64,000 nucleotides of DNA, taken from assembly GCA_025084515.1 (NCBI GenBank), contig JAJAGP010000556.1, positions 186,001 through 250,000 on the forward strand, in the 5' to 3' direction. The notes beneath the pieces are model-generated. The model was not told the origin of the DNA and searched no databases. It worked only from the letters and a program-made list of their open reading frames with translations. How positions within the stretch are numbered: position 1 is the first letter of the stretch; every line of letters starts with the position of its first letter. Both the position numbers and the translations under genes were made by a program. Shown here in pieces: positions 49,201 to 60,700 of the stretch. Origin of the DNA: Ancistrus triradiatus. Its lineage: Eukaryota; Chordata; Actinopteri; Siluriformes; Loricariidae.

Positions 49201-52200
49201 CTGTGCAGCTCTTTCGATGCACTCGACCTTGAGGGAAAAGAGCAGCAGATCCACACGGTTACACGGTGACACCAAATGAGCCTGCATCTCAGAGTTTCTC
49301 TCAGCGTTTGGTACCTGTCATAGTTATAGGTGCCCGGATGGCTGATGGACCGCTTCATCTGCACAGTCAAAACAAAGGGAAAGAAGAGTTGGTCTAAATT
49401 TTGAAAGTACAGAGTAACTCAAAGGCACTAGTTTGATCATCTGGTCCTCACTCTGGCCATCTGGACAGGAGACGGGGAGACGGGTGACATCAGCGGGTCT
49501 ACCGGACTCGACTGCAACAAGTCCGTCTGGAACTTCAGATTGGCGATCTTCATACATTCCTCCAGGGTCTGAATGAAGGTGTTACAGGTGGCACTCAGCA
49601 AGGATGACGCCTCATTCCTCGTCTAGGGAACACGCCCAAAACACCACGAGAGGATACGGCTTAATTAACACAAAGCTGGCATTTGCTTTGCTTAAAACCA
49701 ATAAATAAACGTGCAATTCATCAGTGTTTTCAATTTTTTCCTGCCCAGTCACAGCCAAGAGCTCATGCCAGTTGGTGTCTTCCAATTTATCAGTAGGGAA
49801 ACTTCTACGCCCTTTCTTATTTTTAACAATTACATCCCTATATCGAGTTCATTCTTCTTTCTCTACACAATTTCTTGCTAGATTTAACCTCATCATGCAT
49901 TTCTCTATGGCTCTGTATCTCTATCTTTAAGATTTACCTGGAGGTGAAAGGGTTACAAATTTCGCCATTTATCGAATTAGGGGATTCCTTTCCAGGATAG
50001 GTGGGTAATAAAGCCAAACTAGGCATCTCATTGGCTTCAATGAGCTACATCTATGCCTTTCTTCTTTACTACCAATTATGTCATTATATTGAGTCTTCAC
50101 TCCTGCTCTAAGTCCCAGATATGTCACAGAAACATGGCAAGATGTTTGGAAGCCTTATTGTTGAGCTCAACCAATTTTTTTGTTTGTTTTATTTACACTG
50201 GCATTCAAACGCCTATTCACTCAAATAATTCGGACATCAAACAACAAAAATTCCGACTTCGAACGTGGGCACCTTCAATAAAACACTCAATGGTGCAATC
50301 TTCCAACCACAAAGGCCGTTCGAGTTCGGATTTGTTCGAAGTATTAATCAAATTTCCCCATAATGGAAATAGGATTCATCCGTTCCCGACCCCCAAATGA
50401 CATTATAACAGTATGACAATAATTAAAAACATGAATAAATCAAAAGAATGTAACACAGGAATGACAATCAATAAAAAAAAGAAATAAGTGAAAATAAAGT
50501 GAAACGCAAATTTGGCACATCTTATCACTAATATAACATTTACATGCATCATATGATAATGTACAGTGGGTTAAAAAAGTATTTAGTCAGCCACTGATTG
50601 TGCAAGTTCTCCTACGTAGAAAGATGAGAGAGGTCTGTAATGTTCATCATAGGTACACTTCAACTATGAGAGACAAAATGAAGAAAAAATCCAGGAAATC
50701 ACATTGTAGGATTTTTAAAGAATTTAATTATAAATCATGGTGGAAAATAAGTATTTGGTCACACACAAACAAGCAAGATTTCTGGCTCTCACAGACCTGT
50801 AACTTCTTCTTTAAGAAGCTCTTCTGTCCTCCACTCGTTACCTGTATTAATGGCAACCTGTTTGACCTCGTTATCTGTATTTAAAAGACACCTGTCCACA
50901 GCCCTCACACAGTCAGGACTCCAAACTCAACCATGGCCAAGACCAAAGAGCTGTTGAAGGACACCAGGAAGAACAATTGTAGACCTGCACCAGGCTGGGG
51001 GAAGAGTGAATCTACATAGGCAAGCAGGTTTGTGTGAATAAATCAACTGTGGGAGCAATTGAAGACAATCCATGGGTTCAAAATTATCATGAGGAATGGT
51101 GAGCAAAAATCCCAGAACTACACGGAGGGACCTGATGAATGAACCTGCAGAGAGCTGGGACCAAAATAACAAAGGCTACCATCAGTAACACACTACGCCG
51201 AGAGGGGACTCGGATCCTGCAGTGCCAGGCGTGCCCCCCTGCTTAAGCCAGTACATGTCCAAACCCGTCTGAAGTTTGCCAGAGAGCATATGGGGATGAT
51301 CCAGAAGAGGATTGGGAGGAATATCATGTGGTCAGATGAAACCAAAATAGAACTTTTTGGTAAAAAAACTCAACTTGTCGTTTTTGGAGAAAGAAGAATC
51401 CTGAGTTTGCATCCCAAGAACACCATACCTACTGTGAAGCATGGGGGTGGAAACATCATGCTTTGGGGCTGCGTTTTTCTGCAGAGGGACAGGACGAATG
51501 ATCCGTGGTAAGGGAAAGAATGAACGGGGCCATGTATCGTGAGATTTTAAGCCAAAACCTCCTTCCATCAGTGAGAGCATGTGAAGATGGAAACGTGGCT
51601 GGGTCTTCCAGCATGACAATGATCCCAAACACAAGCTCGGGCAAACAAAGGAGTGGCTCCGTAAAAAGCATTTCAAGGTCTTGGAGTGGCCTAGCCAGTC
51701 TCCAGACCTCAACCCCATAGAACATTTGTGGAGGGAGTTGAAAGTCCGTGTTGCCCCAAAACATCACTGCTCTAGAGGAGATCTGCATGGAGGAATGGGC
51801 CAAAATACCAGCTACAGTGTGTGCCAACCTGGTGAAGACTTACAGAAAATGTTTTTCTGTCATTGCCAACAAAGGTTATGTTACAAAGTATTGAGTTGAA
51901 CTTTTGTTACTGACCAAATACTTATTTTCCACCATAATTTACAATTAAATTCTTTAAAAGTCCTACAATGTGATTTCCTGGATTTTTTTTCTCATTTTGT
52001 CTCTCATAGTTGAAGTGTAGCTATGATGAAAATTACAGACCTCTCTCATCTTTCTAAGTAGGAGAACTTGCACAATCAGTGGCTGACTAAATACTTTTTT
52101 TCCCCCACTATACATACACATATGATCATTTCATGTTCTTCTTTTGGATTTTATGACGATCGGTACACCGTATTGGTGCATTATCACCACCGGCTGGATT

Positions 52201-54113
52201 GCATTATGTGCATTGTGGTTGAGTGTTCTATGTTCAAAATCTCAAGTTTTGTTCGAATTTGGGGAGAAAAAAAAAACTGTTCACTGTTTTATTTGTTTGA
52301 ATGCTGAGGTTCCACTGTATGAACGAACCCTTGCAAACCCTGCTGGACAGAAAAGAGAATCGCAGTCTTGAAAGGAAGAAAACAGCACGGTAATGCTCCT
52401 TTCCTTTTCGTTACGTATTTAAAATATACATACCTCGACGTGGTCTCCAGCCTGCTCCACGGACTCTTGTATGGTGTGAACCTGCTGCATTAATAAGTCG
52501 CAGTACAGGCGCAGTTCAGACATTTTGGTTTTGAGTGACTCCGTGGTCTCGGTTAATTCTGCCAAAGACAAGAATAAGATTCCAGGTCAAAGATGGGTGA
52601 AACTTCAGCTACACGTGTGCATGTGCTTGCAAATAGGACTGAAGTGAATTGAACAGGGTTAACGAGAATGCCGCACCCCTCTCTTTTTTGGTCCTGGTGT
52701 CGACGAGGCCAGCCTTGGAGCTCCCCAGTGCCACCAGCCATTTCTGCCTCTCGGCTGCATTGACAGCCTTCACGTAGAAATGCTGCTCGCCTGGTATGAT
52801 CAGCTCCAGCCTGGTGTTGTCGGTCGGGTGAACTAGCGTCCAAAAGAAAGCCAATAAACTAAAGAATTAGGCCGGCTTTGCAGCCCTGCCAGCATTGTGT
52901 TACACCGCAGGATTAGTTTCAGTATTTACTGGAAACAGTGCCATGTCAGTACACAAACCATAATACCCGCCATAAAGGGAAAGAGTCTTACCTTTAATTT
53001 CGCACACTGACATCTTTATGCTGCCCTTACAGCCTTTGCACACGTTATCTTGCGAGTCGTAATAGGAAATGATTCCATTGTTCAACACGAACCAGCGTGG
53101 CTGCCAACCTGACATGCAATAAACATCGGTTTCAGTTAGTGCAATATGAGCTCTGGTACTGTTTATGTGTCTGCAGCATAAAAGCGCTTACAGTGCTATC
53201 ACACCCTCATTAAAAAAAAAAAAAAAAGATTTCAGTTCCGTGTTGAAAGGGACGTGCATAAAAGCAAATACTGTCTAAAAACAGCCTGACAGGAATCAAC
53301 TTCACTTTGGCAACAGAAACCAAGAAGTCAGACAAACAGATCTAGACAGGGAGGGACAGAAATAAAGACAGACGGCTCGACAGACTTGTACCGGGCAGTA
53401 CTGTGCAAAAGTCTTAGGCCACCATTAACTTAGATATACGATTGTCTGAGCAATACTATCATATATAACTATTTCGCAGTCCCTTTATTAGAACGCGACC
53501 ATAAAGATGGGACATGTGAATGCTGTATTAAAGATAGTAAAGATAAAACGGATTCCAGTGGCAAGCATTTAGTGTGACACTTCGGGCAGCTTCATCGGGT
53601 TGCCAAGTTGACCCTTCTACAGTCAGAAGCTTGATCGGGAATGCTTTTTGGAAGGGTAGCAGCCAAGAAACCACTTTTAGAACCACGAAGACAATCGAAA
53701 GCTCACAAACATTAGAATGAAGATCAGTGGGAAAGACTACTATGGAGTCGAATCCAAGTTTGATATGCTGCGTCGACAATATGTTATACATGATCATTAT
53801 AGCACTGCTAAAACAAATCTAATGGTGGCCTGAGACTTTTGCACAGCGCTGTATATAGATACACATAGACACCGGTAGATAATTACACAGAAACACAGCT
53901 ATAGATAAATACACAGACAAATATTTACACAGAGAGGCATAGATAGATAAGACAGGGAGGCAGACTGGATTGCTACGATTTCTGCTCTCGATCTGCTTAA
54001 GCTCTTTATAAATCCTATATATGATGGCAGCGTGGCATTTCAGCGCAGCTCTTCTGCACAGCAATGAAGTTACCTGTCATGTAATTAGTCCACTTGTACA
54101 GCACTCCTTCCAT
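46239..54113 (-). CDS. plekha3: PLEKHA3 / FAPP1, PI4P-binding PH-domain protein
   Basis: Golgi adaptor recruited by PI4P and ARF1, acting at the trans-Golgi. Exons in order: 54113-54074, 53108-52992, 52832-52677, 52558-52434, 49622-49452, 49358-49315, 49227-49127, 46363-46239. Every junction has a usable GT/AG and the phases join, giving 292 residues (human about 300). The PH domain covers residues 1 to about 93: [45 protein letters not shown]. Lys7 and Arg18, the PI4P contacts known in FAPP1, are present. Then follow [47 protein letters not shown] and MKRSISHPG; the last exon gives [14 protein letters not shown] and ends SDLSL. No GLTP domain follows, which excludes PLEKHA8. The gene converges on gucy1b2 and is divergent from rpgr; intron 7 and intron 4 carry Tc1 copies. 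The last exon was found by similarity to the family tail. Confidence 0.93.
46684..48150 (-). mobile_element. Tc1 element, family T2, truncated at one end
   Basis: It opens CAGTGGGGCAAAAAGTATTT after TA, with AGTCAGCCACTGGTTGTGCA in the terminal repeat. The transposase runs on the minus strand: [28 protein letters not shown] (catalytic Glu region) and [13 protein letters not shown] (second Asp) are readable. Several frameshifts break it. Similarity to the 50564 copy stops near 48150, so the far terminal repeat is missing. It lies in plekha3 intron 7. Confidence 0.9.
48540..49006. mobile_element. MITE with family-M-like ends
   Basis: The ends are CAGTGGTACCTTGATTCACG and GTATGTCAAGGTTTCACTG, imperfect inverted repeats. 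The interior has no frame and differs from 23661-24486. It is in plekha3 intron 7, about 120 bp past exon 7. Confidence 0.6.
50564..52110 (+). mobile_element. Tc1 element, family T2, both ends present
   Basis: It opens CAGTGGGTTAAAAAAGTATT after TA and closes on the mirrored repeat before TA, 1,547 bp long. The transposase is on the plus strand: [14 protein letters not shown] (first Asp) from about 51,326, [16 protein letters not shown] start near 50,935, and [15 protein letters not shown] (Glu) near 51,690. Frameshifts separate these, so it is inactive. It sits in plekha3 intron 4, in the opposite orientation to the 46684 copy. Confidence 0.92.
53396..53851. mobile_element. Non-autonomous Tc1-like element (family F)
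   Basis: The ends CAGTACTGTGCAAAAGTCTT and AGACTTTTGCACAGCGCTG are inverted repeats with GGCCACCATTA and AATGGTGGCC just inside. It keeps a scrap of Tc1 coding (GAAGATCAGTGGGAAAGACT). It is in plekha3 intron 1. Confidence 0.75.
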
Positions 54114-54604
54114 TATCGTCAGGGCAGATTTCTAAGCTCAGGGCCAATGTCACGCAGCGAGACGCTGCTCCTAAACTTTTAGGCGCATTTCATCTCGACA
54201 GAATCAGGACCCAGGAGTCACGGCTAAAAAAGAAAAGCGTTTTCATATTGATGTTATCCAGAACTGAGTGCCATCGTGGTACGTAAGCTTCTCTCGCCGT
54301 GTTTTGGACGGAAGCGGTGCGGGCGCTGTTCCAAACCGCATCCTGTTCACTATAGAGCGCACTACCTAGGGGGCTTTTCCTTCATAAGCAACGTCTGCAA
54401 GCCTATTGCACACAGTTAGCGCATTTATGAAAGCGAAAGTGGGCTAAGCGAAATAGCTAAAGCTAGGTTCAGCAAGGGAATACACTTTAGGGTTTGTAGG
54501 GGATAGGGAGTGAGGTGGCATTTAGGACACGGCAAAGAGTTTAAATTGCGATAAAGGAAGTGGGTTAAACGAATACGCAGGATTACTACTACTACTACTA
54601 CTAC

Positions 54605-54656
<52 letters not shown>

Positions 54657-54731
54657 TGACGTACGCAATCGATCGTAAACAGGACGTGACGTGTATTTGT
54701 AGGCAGTCTCACTAAGCGGATTACAGGAGAA
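54114..54731. promoter_or_regulatory. Shared upstream region of plekha3 and rpgr
   Basis: Only 618 bp separate the two start codons, which face away from each other, so this region must hold both 5' untranslated regions and core promoters. No clear TATA box is placed for either gene. A (CTA)n(TAA)n microsatellite at 54583-54655 lies about 77 bp before the rpgr ATG. GC content is higher around 54,290-54,340. Confidence 0.6.
54583..54655. repeat. (CTA)n(TAA)n microsatellite in the shared promoter
   Basis: About 7 CTA units run straight into about 16 TAA units. Confidence 0.95.
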
Positions 54732-57700
54732 ATGGCTGGAGACACAGAGGATGAGATACCTGGTAGGATTACATCGTTGTACTATGTATCTGTCATTGAT
54801 TTACAATCGCTTATTTATTGCTTTATTTTCCGTTGCAGATTCCCAATGATTATGAATGTCTCCTCATCTGTGCCTGGCTAAATTAAAACAGGATCGTTCC
54901 TCAGTAATAAGTTAATGATCTATCTGGTTTAAAATATCGTCTCCTCCATCATTAAAAACAAATGCAGTCATTGTTTTTTAACCGTGTAAATAAAGAGCGG
55001 CTATTTATATGGAGCAGAACAGAAATAGCGTCTGTCTGTTGCCAGGGTCAACCAAGCCACGCCCCTTTCACGGTCGCATACTGCTGTAGCAGTACGTACT
55101 AGTTGCGTCGTACTTTCCGGTGCATCAAACATGCAGTATGCAACGATAAATGTGAGTTATCCAGTACAGTAACGTTATAGTAGTAATAAGTTCACTTCCA
55201 CGCAACTTCACTACAGGAACTACTTTTCCCATAATGCCCCAGCATCCTTCCAAAAGGTTGAAGGGCTAACGCCAGTTTCTTTTATTTCTTTTTAAAGAAT
55301 GTCAGCCATGTTGCAGAAAAGAATTATAGTTCATAGCTAATAACCGTATAGCCTACCAAAAGTACATATTACACCATCATTAAACTACGTTAGCATAAAG
55401 ATACAATGGATTAATAAAGTGTACATTTGTTCTTCATTTCATATCCATGGCAGAGTAACACCCGTTTTATTGTTAAACCATTTAATCTACAGGGTGGGCC
55501 ATTTATATGGATACACCTAAATAAAATGGGAATGGTTGGTGATATCAACTTCCTGTTTGTGGCACATTAGTATATGGGAGGGGGGAAACTTTTCAAGATG
55601 GGTGTTGACCATGGTGGCCATTTTGAAGTCGGCCATTTTGGATCCAACTTTATTATTTTCAATGGGAAGACGGTCATGTAACACATCAAACTTATTGAGA
55701 ATTTCACAAGAAAAACACCGCAGAAGAAATGCTAGCACAGGCTTCCAGTATCCGTTGTTTCAGTATCTTCACAGCATAGACAATTTCCTTCAGATGACCC
55801 CAAAGATAAAAGTCTAAGGGGGTCAGATCGGGAGAGCATTTCTTCTGCAGTGTTGCTATCGGTGTGTCAAAAGTGGGAGAAGAGGGTTGCATTGCCAATC
55901 CGGCACAATGGGCAGCACTTTGAACACATTTTGTAAGTGGTCATAAACTTGTAAATAACTAATGAAAGAATAAAGTTCAGTTAAAACCAAGCACACCATT
56001 GTTTTTCTTGTGAAATTCTCAATACGTTTGATGTGGTACATGACCCTCTTACCATTGGAAATAATAAAGTTGGATCCAAAATGGCCGACTTCAAAATGGC
56101 CACCATGGTCAACACCCATCTTGAAAAGTTTTCCCCCTCCCATATACTAATGTGCCACAAACAGGAAGTTGATATCACCAACCATTCCCATTTTATTTAG
56201 GTATATCCATATAAATGGCCCACCCTGTATTTAGTGTTTAAGAAGCATATTTTTATGACAAGTAGTCTAGAAAGATCGAAAGCATGCTGCAATATTAACT
56301 TAATTCTGAGGATGTTAGCTGAAGTGTTTTTTTATTCTTTGCAGAATCGGGAGCAGTCTTTACTTTCGGCAAGAGCAAATTCGCAGACAATATTCCCAGC
56401 AAATTCTGGCTGAAAAATGACGTACCTTTAAAGGTAGTGTGTGGAGACGAGCACACAGCACTAATTACAGGTATGGTCAACAACGAACGCTCTTCGTACT
56501 GCATCTTTGTTAGATATACTGTTTTATTGTTAAGACACACTTTGTTTTGGTATTTTTGTTCAAAGAGAATGGAAAGTTGTTCATGTTCGGCAGTAACAAC
56601 TGGGGGCAGCTAGGGCTGGGAGATAAGAGCAGCGTGAATAAACCTACTCGTGTGAAAGGTAAAATGCATTCTTAACAAATATAAGACATGTCTCATTCAT
56701 TGCAGCCTCTGTGTTTCGTTGGTTTACTGCATAAAACATTCAACGTTCATATGTCCTCTTAATCTCACACTGCAGGAGTTGGTGTTGCTGAGTCAATTAA
56801 TCCATTATTTTCTAAGAATCGAAGAAATTTCGAAAAAATGCTTATATTATTCATATTAATCTTGGTGGAACTTGATATTTTAGTAAATCAGATGATCAAA
56901 TCTCCTCACTGTCATGCTGTTCGTTCGTTAAACCCAAACTCCTCCCACTGAACTGTGCAGCCTGAATGTCAAATCGCCTTTGAACACCTAAACAGAGTAA
57001 ACAGACTCTCACTAAAGCCTGTGCACCTCTGAGTGTCTATTGCATCATTCTGAGCCACGTCCAGACGCAAAAGCTTCACTAGCAGTGAACGGAGCGTGGG
57101 CAGGTCTGTTTCTGCAAAACATCTTGGCCTTTACTGGACAGCATGACTTCCATTTGGCCCACCTGGATGCACGGCTTCTCTTTATGATGATTGGTTGGCC
57201 TTTCAAAGGGGCGGAAACAATCTGCCAGTGAGTAAATTGGGAACGTAATTGGAGCTGCAGTTAGCTGGGTTGTCTAATACACAATAACACATGGTTATTT
57301 TATACAATTTATGATTTACAAAGATACAATAATAAGATGTTATTATACAATACGGGGTGGATTTGAATTAGGCAACGTGACTTACTGCAGCTCCACTAGA
57401 GGACGATATGAAGCGAAATGCTGTGGCTGGCCAGTAAAACAATGGGATCTCTGCTGAACAGATGGTGGCATAACTGTGTTTAATAATATACTGTGTTTTT
57501 ATTCTAGGCATATTTTTAACGTCATTATGCAATTTATCCTTTGTTTAAGCCTTAAAGCCTGAGAAGGTTAAGCTTGTTGCTTGTGGACGAACTCATACGC
57601 TTGTTTATACGTGTAAGTACTTTATATTTTCTCTATCATTAAAGTCCAGGAAGCACCACAAAAAGTAATCGCATGTTTATATTGCTTACATGATTTTATG

Positions 57701-60700
57701 ATACTGTTGTTAAGGGTGGCAAATATACACAAATACAGTGGAACCCTGTTATCAGAATGTGCCTTGTCCTGAAAATGCTTTGAATAACAAATAGAAATGC
57801 ACCGATCACCGGCCAGTGACCATAAATGGATGGTCAACTAAACTCTCTCACTATATAACATATTACTAATGAGGGAGTAGGGACACTAATGAGGGAGGAG
57901 GGATCTATTTCGGACACAGTCATGTCTTCAGCGTGGAAGCTCTACAGCTCATAATACATGCACAGAGAAAATAAGCCATGGAGGAACAACTCAGAAAACA
58001 GAACCACAAATTCAATAAGATGTTTCAAACAGCATCACCCCGCTGAATATGCGGAATTTGACAAATCTAACAAAGGCAAAAGAGGATAACGCTAGCGAGA
58101 GTGTAGAGCCAGGTCCAAGCCAGCAGCTGCTGCTATCTTTCTTTAGCAATAAAAATGCTTCCATTAAAAGAAAAGTGGAACAAAAATGTTTCTGTATTCT
58201 GTCATTTATACTTCCGACAACGATTTCCAGAAAAGTAATCATAATTGGGCGATATGTTAAAAAAATCGGCAATCGAAATCGGCCAAAAGAATTGCAATCG
58301 GTTCATCTCTTATAACAAATATTCAAATATCGAGAGCCTATTTTCATTATTGCTTGTGATCAAATTCAGATAGTCGGGTTCAACTGTACAGCACTTTATG
58401 TCACAGTATGCAAAGGATGAGGCAGCAGTCTCTCTTATGTCACCAGCACGTGGTAACCTGTACGCCGCTGGTGGGAACAATGAAGGCCAGCTCGGTCTTG
58501 GAGACTTTAAGGACAGACCTTCATTCGAGCCGATTAACTTCTTCGCCAAACGTGGACCAATCAAAATGTTGGCTGCTGGATCCAATACGTCAGCGGCTCT
58601 TATGCGTAAGGTTTCCTCTGAGTTAGCGAAGTTGTAGTAATTTGTGTACTAGAAACCTGTTATTTTGTACAACAAATCTTCGGTCCATTAACTTAACCAC
58701 TTTACCAACACTGTCTCCATTTTGGTCAGCGTAATTAATGTGTGAAGATGGTCTGGTTGTAGCTGTGTGGTAATAGTTTGAGCTGTTTGGCCGTGTTCTT
58801 CTAGAGGATGGGAAGCTCTACGTGTGGGGTGATAACTCAGAGGGGCAGATCGGTCTTGGAAACAAGGAAGGCAGTCCAGTTCCTCAGGAACTTTCCGCAG
58901 GGAGACGAGTAGCATGGGTATCCTGTGGCTACTACCATTCTGCTTTTGTAACAGGTACGAATATTTTATTGTGATATCAAACCTTATGTACAGTGAAATG
59001 GTCATTGAAATTACTCTGCTCCACAAACAGAGGATGGAGCATTATTCACATTCGGCGAGAGAGACAATGGGAAGCTGGGGTTGTCTACAGCACAGCTGCC
59101 CAATCACAAAGTGCCGCAGCAGGTGGAGGGCATTTCTGAACCGGTGCTCCAAGTGGCATGCGGAGGAGAGCATACGGTGGCACTCACAGGTACGATGACT
59201 CTCCACGAAGGCTAAAAGATGATATTTTGTAAAATGGGTGTGTTTAGGAGCAGCAGAGTCATGCTGGATGCAGTATAAGACATGGATGGATTGCAGGACT
59301 TGTACATGTTAACATGGTACTAGTCAGGGCTGTTGGTACCATGAATAATTGAATGACTTTTACATTCCTCTCAAAACAAGAAATTATTGGAAGAGAATCA
59401 AAGTAATAAAATTAAGACTTCTTCCTTGTCAGGGTTGCATTCTGGAGCCCTACCCAAAAAACACTGGGTGCAATGACAGGGCATTTCAGAGTAGCCAGTC
59501 CATCTACTGGCATGTTTTTGGGAGGTGGGTGAAATATAATAGGTTGCGTTGGCTATCAGGCATTTGGGAAGTGGAATATGGCTGATTTGGCAAGTAGTTT
59601 GATTTGGGGAGTGATTTTCTATGGAAGGAAAACTATATGTTCACAAATACCTGTCTAGTTATGGGGACTATAGTGATTAAAGTACTGGACATTTGACCAC
59701 AATGTCCAAGGTGTACAAACTTTGGTTCCAAAAGGCTGTTTGAACTCCGAATATTATTAATCCATTCCCGAACCCTAAACGATTTTTTATGCCTCTATTT
59801 GTAAGATTTTATCAGTTATAAGTCTATTCCCTGTCTGTATTTTGTTTTTCTCTAACATGTAACGTGTTTTTGCAATATGAAACAGAGAATTGCCTTTATT
59901 CATTTGGATTGGGTCAGTTTGGCCAACTGGGTCACGGCACCATCGCCTTCGAATCCCGAGTCCCCAGAGTGGTGGAGCACTTCCGCAAGGGCAGAGTAAA
60001 ACACGTAGCATGTGGGGAGAATCACACCGCTGTTATCACAGGTACCACATCACCTCCAAATATGATCACTTGTGCTTATGTACTAAGCTGCTTTAATATT
60101 ATTAAGAAGGGTTGTTGAATTCCCTTATTTCTTCCACTCTGCTCATTTCAGACAGCGGCCTTCTGTACACCTTTGGCGACGGCCGCCACGGGAAGCTAGC
60201 TCTGGGAGAAGAGAACTTTGTCAATCGGTTTACCCCAACACTGTGTCCACGGTTCCTCAGATATAACGTGCACTCTGTGGGTTTCATGATGTAATCCATT
60301 ACATGTACAGCTCAAAGCCTCTGTGCATAGCCTGTATGTGTGATTATGCTTTTTCCACATTAGGTTTCATGTGGTGGATGTCACACGCTGGTGTTGGCCA
60401 AACCTCGGGTCGAAGGGACAGAAGCTATGACGCTGGAGGACGATGACGGCACTGTGGTGTATCTGGAGAAGTCCAACACAGAGCTGCTCATGGAGGTGGA
60501 CAGTCGGCCCGATCTGAAAAGAAGCCTCTCGGCTCGGGACCGGCGCAGGGAGAGGGTTGGTCAATGCAACTCATAATAACAGTGATTATGATCCTTAATG
60601 GATACTAACTTAAAGCAACCCAATAAGTTAACTCTTAGATACTATTTTTGGGTGTTACTTTGACATTTACCACCTACCTAAACATTGTTGCTGACCGTAT

